Assembly (NCBI GenBank): GCA_023387635.1
Contig: JAEWHU010000023.1
Location: 1-9,896 of the forward strand
Direction: 5' to 3'
Length of the DNA stretch: 9,896 nt
Source: Bacillota bacterium
GTDB lineage: Bacteria > Bacillota > Clostridia > Lachnospirales > Lachnospiraceae
Part shown: piece by piece, positions 7,417 to 9,896 of the stretch
Position numbering within the stretch: position 1 is the first letter of the stretch
Layout: every line of letters starts with the position of its first letter
Position numbers and translations under genes: made by a program
The notes under the pieces: model-generated
Told to the model about the DNA's origin: nothing
The model's database searches: none
Seen by the model: the letters and a program-made list of their open reading frames with translations, nothing else

Positions 7417-7445
7417 TTGACAGTGAGAAATGTGTGCATTATAAT
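7417..7445 (+). promoter_or_regulatory. Consensus sigma-A promoter of the TetR-family gene
   Basis: TTGACA (7417-7422), exactly 17 bases, then TATAAT (7440-7445): a perfect match to the sigma-A consensus. The last T of the -10 is the first base of the dyad at 7445-7457, so the repressor site covers the transcription start expected near 7452. A CTCACT/AGTGAG inverted repeat (7409-7427) spans the -35. Confidence 0.85.
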
Positions 7446-7457
7446 GAACATAGTTCA
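7445..7457. promoter_or_regulatory. TetR-type operator, copy 1
   Basis: TGAAC-ATA-GTTCA is a perfect dyad with 5-bp arms and a 3-bp centre, placed between the -10 and the ribosome binding site of the TetR-family gene. The same sequence with one central change recurs at 8094-8106. Position over the start site fits autorepression by the adjacent regulator; binding itself is inferred. Confidence 0.7.
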
Positions 7458-7474
7458 GTTTGGAGGTGAAGGGC

Positions 7475-8035
7475 ATAAATAAAGTTGTCACATCAAAAGA
7501 AGCTATTCTCACCGTGTGTAGAGAACTTGCCACAGAACATGGCTTTCAATCTTTAAATATGCGTACTGTAGCTATGAAGTGTAATGTTTCTGTTGGATCG
7601 GTCTACAATTATTTTCCATCAAAATCAGATTTAGTTGCAGCCGTAATACAGGATGTCTGGGAAAGTATTTTTAAACTAAATAAAATTAGTAATGAACAAG
7701 ATTGTTTTGTAGATTATGTGATATGGATGTTTGAGAGGGTTAAAGTCGGAATTTCAGAATACCCTGACTTCTTTACTGCACACTCCATGAGTTTTGCAAG
7801 TTCAGACAAGGAAAAAGGTAGGCAAGTGATGTCAAAATATTTCAATCACATGAAATCTGGAATGCTAGTAACTTTGCAGAAAGACAAAAAGGTAAACCTT
7901 TCTGTCTTTACAGAGAATTTTACGCAGAAAGACTTCGTTGATTTTATTTTTTCCAATATAATTACGTTGCTTATGAAACATGAAACCTCCTGTAGAATAC
8001 TGACAGAAATTATAAAGCGAACGATTTATTTATGA
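7475..8035 (+). CDS. TetR/AcrR-family transcriptional regulator, apparent ATA start
   Basis: The 186-residue protein has the N-terminal TetR helix-turn-helix (about residues 7-48) with ILTVCRELATEHGF, the MRTVAMKCNVSVGSVYNYF recognition region and PSKSDLVAAV, followed by a helical ligand-binding and dimer domain with no motif that reveals the ligand. The start is unusual. GGAGG (7462-7466) stands eight bases before ATA, which opens the INKVVTSKEAIL sequence where relatives, as I recall them, begin MNKVV. An in-frame TTG at 7460 sits upstream of that ribosome site and GTG at 7466 lies in it; neither has a site of its own, and TTG would be about eight bases from the transcription start. The gene heads a module with two membrane protein genes and shares operators with them. 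Confidence 0.88.
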   Translation: MNKVVTSKEAILTVCRELATEHGFQSLNMRTVAMKCNVSVGSVYNYFPSKSDLVAAVIQDVWESIFKLNKISNEQDCFVDYVIWMFERVKVGISEYPDFFTAHSMSFASSDKEKGRQVMSKYFNHMKSGMLVTLQKDKKVNLSVFTENFTQKDFVDFIFSNIITLLMKHETSCRILTEIIKRTIYL

Positions 8036-8055
8036 TTAATTTATGAATGTTTGGT

Positions 8056-8080
8056 AGCCCGTCCTTAGAGACGGGTTTCT
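8056..8080 (+). terminator. Terminator- or attenuator-like hairpin after the TetR-family gene
   Basis: AGCCCGTC (8056-8063) pairs with GACGGGTT (8070-8077), eight pairs including one G-U, with a 6-base loop, followed only by TTTCT. TTGGT (8051-8055) and ACCAA (8087-8091) could form an outer stem around it. The weak U-tract suggests partial termination, so some transcripts would continue into the membrane protein genes 50 bases downstream. Confidence 0.5.
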
Positions 8081-8093
8081 ATAGCAACCAAAA

Positions 8094-8106
8094 TGAACAA
8101 AGTTCA
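8094..8106. promoter_or_regulatory. TetR-type operator, copy 2
   Basis: TGAAC-AAA-GTTCA repeats the dyad at 7445-7457 with one base changed in the centre; flanking AA and TT are also shared. It lies 21 bases before the ATG at 8128, just upstream of the AAAAGGAG site. I see no convincing -35/-10 pair directly over it, so it may block elongation or a weak promoter within the tetR-membrane gene gap. Confidence 0.65.
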
Positions 8107-8127
8107 ATTATAAAAGGAGAACACACT

Positions 8128-8796
8128 ATGCAAGCAATTATGGAAACCTTATTTGATGCCGTATATCTTATTACGGTCACTGTCATTGGTATAACAATGA
8201 TAAAAAATAACAAAGGAAACAAACAGTACTTACTGTTTGGTATTATGGCAGTTACCCTTGGCACAGGTGATGCGTTCCATCTCGTACCTCGTGCATATGC
8301 CCTTTGCACAACAGGACTTGAGAACTATACTTTCGCACTGGGCGTTGGAAAGCTAATTACCTCCATAACGATGACCATATTTTACGTCCTACTCTACTAT
8401 GTGTGGCGAATCCGCTATAAAGTAGTTGGTCAAAAGACAATCACTATAACAATGTACACACTTGCAATTGTACGTATCGTACTTTGCTTATTCCCACAAA
8501 ATGAATGGACTAGTGCCAATGCATCTCTCTCCTTTGCAATAATTCGCAATATCCCTTTTGCTATTATGGGTATTCTTGTCATTGCGCTATTCTATAAATC
8601 AGCGAAGACTACTAACGATCATGCCTACCGTTTTATGTGGCTAACAATCGTTTTGAGTTTTGCATTTTACATTCCTGTTGTTCTTTGGGCAGACATTTAT
8701 CCACTCATTGGAATGTTAATGATTCCAAAAACAATTGCATATGTGTGGACAATATTAATTGGATATTTTGATATGAGAAAGGAGCAAAAATTATGA
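8128..8796 (+). CDS. Seven-pass integral membrane protein of unknown function
   Basis: The 222-residue protein is almost wholly membrane-embedded, with hydrophobic segments near residues 8-26, 33-51, 68-93, 103-122, 136-156, 168-189 and 192-215. The second ends in the polar motif GTGDAFHLVPRA, where Asp48, His51 and Arg55 inside a hydrophobic setting could be functional. The fifth holds AIIRNIPFAIMG. There is no signal peptide and no known transporter motif. The ATG at 8128 has AAAAGGAG at ideal distance; an upstream in-frame ATG at 8047 lies before the hairpin and operator and has no site. Its stop overlaps the start of the next gene as ATGA, so the two products are translationally coupled and may form a complex. 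Control by the adjacent TetR-family regulator is inferred from the shared operators. Confidence 0.85.
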   Translation: MQAIMETLFDAVYLITVTVIGITMIKNNKGNKQYLLFGIMAVTLGTGDAFHLVPRAYALCTTGLENYTFALGVGKLITSITMTIFYVLLYYVWRIRYKVVGQKTITITMYTLAIVRIVLCLFPQNEWTSANASLSFAIIRNIPFAIMGILVIALFYKSAKTTNDHAYRFMWLTIVLSFAFYIPVVLWADIYPLIGMLMIPKTIAYVWTILIGYFDMRKEQKL

Positions 8797-9206
8797 AAAA
8801 AATGATCAACTTAGCTTTTGGTTATGCAGCAGCTGCTTTGGTAAGCGGTGTGTTCTATCGTGAATTCACAAAATTTAATGGATATACTGATGTTACTACC
8901 CTTGGAAAGATGCATACACATTTATTTGCATTGGGCATGTTTGTATTTTTGTTTGTCGCTTTATTTACAATACATACAAACCTTATAGAGCAAAAACAGT
9001 TTAAGCAGTTTTTAGTTCTATATAACGTTGGAGTTCCCCTTACTACTATCATGATGCTAGTACGTGGAATTCTAGAAGTACTTGGTACCCCCCTTTCCAA
9101 AGGTGCAAACGCTTCTATCTCTGGTATTGCTGGAATTGCACACATCTTAACAGGCGCAGGGCTAGTTTTACTGTTTCTTGCATTACGTAAAGTAGAAAAA
9201 AAATAG
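8793..9206 (+). CDS. DUF2871-like four-pass membrane protein with conserved-type histidines
   Basis: The 137-residue protein has four membrane segments near residues 5-24, 38-60, 72-97 and 109-131. The second opens with KMHTHLFALGM (His41, His43), His61 follows at its end, and the fourth holds GIAHILTGAG (His117). I recognise the overall sequence as resembling the DUF2871 family of bacterial membrane proteins; this is from memory. Membrane-embedded histidines can ligate haem or metal, so a redox or metal role is possible but not shown. GGAG precedes the ATG within the end of the previous gene, and the stop and start overlap by ATGA. A good terminator follows, ending the three-gene module. Confidence 0.85.
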   Translation: MKKMINLAFGYAAAALVSGVFYREFTKFNGYTDVTTLGKMHTHLFALGMFVFLFVALFTIHTNLIEQKQFKQFLVLYNVGVPLTTIMMLVRGILEVLGTPLSKGANASISGIAGIAHILTGAGLVLLFLALRKVEKK

Positions 9207-9283
9207 TCTACTAATCTATTAGGAAATAATTATAAAGTATGTCTAGAAATGATGCACAAAAATTAATAATACATTAAAAAATT

Positions 9284-9314
9284 AGGCTATTGGATATCCT
9301 CCAGTAGCCTTTTT
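9284..9314 (+). terminator. Rho-independent terminator of the TetR module
   Basis: AGGCTATTGG (9284-9293) pairs with CCAGTAGCCT (9301-9310) through ten pairs including one wobble, with a 7-base loop and a TTTTT tail from the last stem base to 9314. An A-run before the stem could lengthen it. It lies 78 bases after the stop of the DUF2871-like gene. Confidence 0.85.
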
Positions 9315-9365
9315 AGTATTGTAATAATAAAGCAACCCGAAGAGTACCAACCGAACCTCATATGT

Positions 9366-9384
9366 TGTATAAAGGCTTTATACA
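9366..9384. promoter_or_regulatory. 19-bp perfect palindrome, candidate operator
   Basis: TGTATAAAG-G-CTTTATACA is a perfect dyad with 9-bp arms around a single G. It abuts the putative -35 (TTGATT, 9385-9390) of the small membrane protein gene and lies well beyond the terminator of the preceding module. There is no U-tract, and a 1-base centre cannot form a loop without opening pairs, so a protein binding site is more likely than a terminator. I do not match it to a known regulator consensus. Confidence 0.5.
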
Positions 9385-9413
9385 TTGATTTTTGTTAAAT
9401 AATGGTATATTAT
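9385..9413 (+). promoter_or_regulatory. Probable promoter of the small membrane protein gene
   Basis: TTGATT (9385-9390) is followed after 17 bases by TATTAT (9408-9413). An overlapping extended -10, TGG-TATATT (9403-9411), is a second reading with a 15-base spacer. Either gives a start near 9418-9420 and a short leader with the AAGGAGG site. Confidence 0.5.
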
Positions 9414-9444
9414 GTATGTATTAGATAAAGAAGGAGGTTATAAC

Positions 9445-9696
9445 ATGAAAAGACTACTTAAATTCGGTTCATTTTCTGATAACTCTATATGTATGGTAAT
9501 ATTTATTACAAGTTTTATACTTATTTATAGATATCTATATATTAGGGGGTTTGGAATTTCTCCAATGAGTACAGATTCACAGAGATTTAAGTTTTATGCT
9601 TACATTTATTATATCCAATACTTTGAACCAATAGTTATTTTAATTTGGCTGAAATTCGTCTGTGAACTTCTATTTAATCTATTAAAAAGAAATTAA
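9445..9696 (+). CDS. Small two-pass membrane protein, unknown function
   Basis: The ATG at 9445 has AAGGAGG seven bases upstream and opens an 83-residue protein: a short basic N-terminus (MKRLLKF), a membrane segment at about 15-33, a polar loop (RGFGISPMSTDSQRFKF), and a second segment at about 59-80 ending in KRN. The basic ends suggest both termini lie in the cytoplasm. I know no family for it. The in-frame ATG at 9412 overlaps the predicted -10 and is rejected as start. The gene stands alone between the TetR module and the recombinase fragment, with a dyad beside its promoter and no clear terminator after it. Its strong ribosome site argues for a real gene; an accessory or mobile-element protein is possible. 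Confidence 0.65.
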   Translation: MKRLLKFGSFSDNSICMVIFITSFILIYRYLYIRGFGISPMSTDSQRFKFYAYIYYIQYFEPIVILIWLKFVCELLFNLLKRN

Positions 9697-9745
9697 TTTA
9701 ATAAACTTCAGATTTAATTCGTAATTTCTCTCTATTGCGTAATAA

Positions 9746-9896
9746 AAGAAGCACAATATGTCTTATGCGGAGGATAGAGCTCCAGCAAGAGGTAATAGAA
9801 AAGAACGTATTGTTTATAGATGTATTGGAGAAAAGAAAAATAAAACATGTAAAAATAGAGCTATACGTCAGGATTTTGTTGAATATATGGTAATAC
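9746..9896 (+). pseudogene. Serine recombinase zinc-ribbon fragment, 5' truncated, runs off the edge
   Basis: The frame from 9746 reads KKHNMSYAEDRAP, then RKERIVYRCIG and TCKNRAIRQDFVEYMVI. This pattern, with a Tyr-x-Cys, a second Cys nine residues later and an (A)IR-x-D-x-(V/L)E tail, is that of the zinc beta-ribbon region in large serine recombinases of Firmicutes mobile elements. An in-frame TAA lies at 9743-9745, and neither the catalytic serine domain nor the first Cys pair is present upstream in any frame. The ATG at 9758 has no good ribosome binding site. I read it as a remnant whose 5' part was lost; the 3' part lies beyond the window. The family call rests on about 46 residues and is moderate. 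Confidence 0.55.

Noticed and set aside
8051..8091. Leader hairpin as a known riboswitch class
   Set aside because: The nested stems are simple and show none of the conserved loop motifs of the fluoride, guanidine or preQ1 classes that I considered.
8047..8127. N-terminal extension of the seven-pass protein from the ATG at 8047
   Set aside because: It would translate through the hairpin and operator, has no ribosome site, and the ATG at 8128 has an ideal AAAAGGAG.
8079..8309. Open frame on the minus strand opposite the seven-pass membrane protein gene
   Set aside because: No ribosome binding site, Cys/Ser/Ile-rich composition without a domain, and it is fully antisense to a well-supported gene.
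8855..9145. Open frame on the minus strand opposite the DUF2871-like gene
   Set aside because: Antisense to a gene with coupled start, membrane segments and terminator; no promoter or ribosome site of its own.
1..9896. CRISPR arrays, tRNA or rRNA genes, insertion sequences with terminal repeats
   Set aside because: I saw no regularly spaced repeats, no cloverleaf-like or rRNA-like stretches, and no transposase or matching terminal inverted repeats.

Overview
The window looks like chromosome from a low-GC, AT-biased Gram-positive anaerobe of the Clostridia, most likely Lachnospiraceae or a close relative. This rests on strong AGGAGG-type ribosome binding sites, canonical sigma-A promoters, short lipobox signal peptides and the style of the proteins. 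It is inference from sequence feel, since no search was run.

Bases 1-405 hold no gene that I can support, but they contain two hairpin terminators. From 406 to 3882, read leftwards, lies a four-gene signalling block: an OmpR-type response regulator, its membrane histidine kinase, a lipoprotein with a DUF4352/DUF5067-like outer domain, and a small PH-like (bPH_2/DUF304) protein. The regulator is preceded by direct repeats at exact 11-bp spacing, as expected for autoregulation. The lipoprotein and PH gene appear to have their own promoter.

From 3996 to 7319, also leftwards, are four further genes: a conserved-looking single-pass membrane protein with a coiled-coil tail, a secreted lipoprotein cyclophilin (peptidyl-prolyl isomerase), a Gfo/Idh/MocA oxidoreductase, and an unrecognised three-pass membrane protein. 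A strong terminator lies between the cyclophilin and the coiled-coil gene. Promoters found upstream of several genes show that the longest open frames overestimate their 5' ends.

The strand switches at about 7400. A perfect TTGACA-N17-TATAAT promoter drives a TetR-family regulator that seems to start at ATA. It is followed by a seven-pass membrane protein and a DUF2871-like four-pass membrane protein with paired histidines, translationally coupled by an ATGA overlap. The same 13-bp dyad, TGAACAwAGTTCA, lies on the tetR promoter and just before the membrane pair, so the three genes form a self-contained repressor-controlled module of unknown function. This is the best candidate for undescribed biology here.

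The right end holds a strong terminator, a 19-bp perfect palindrome next to the promoter of an orphan 83-residue two-pass membrane protein, and a fragment of the zinc-ribbon region of a large serine recombinase running off the edge, which hints at an old mobile-element scar.
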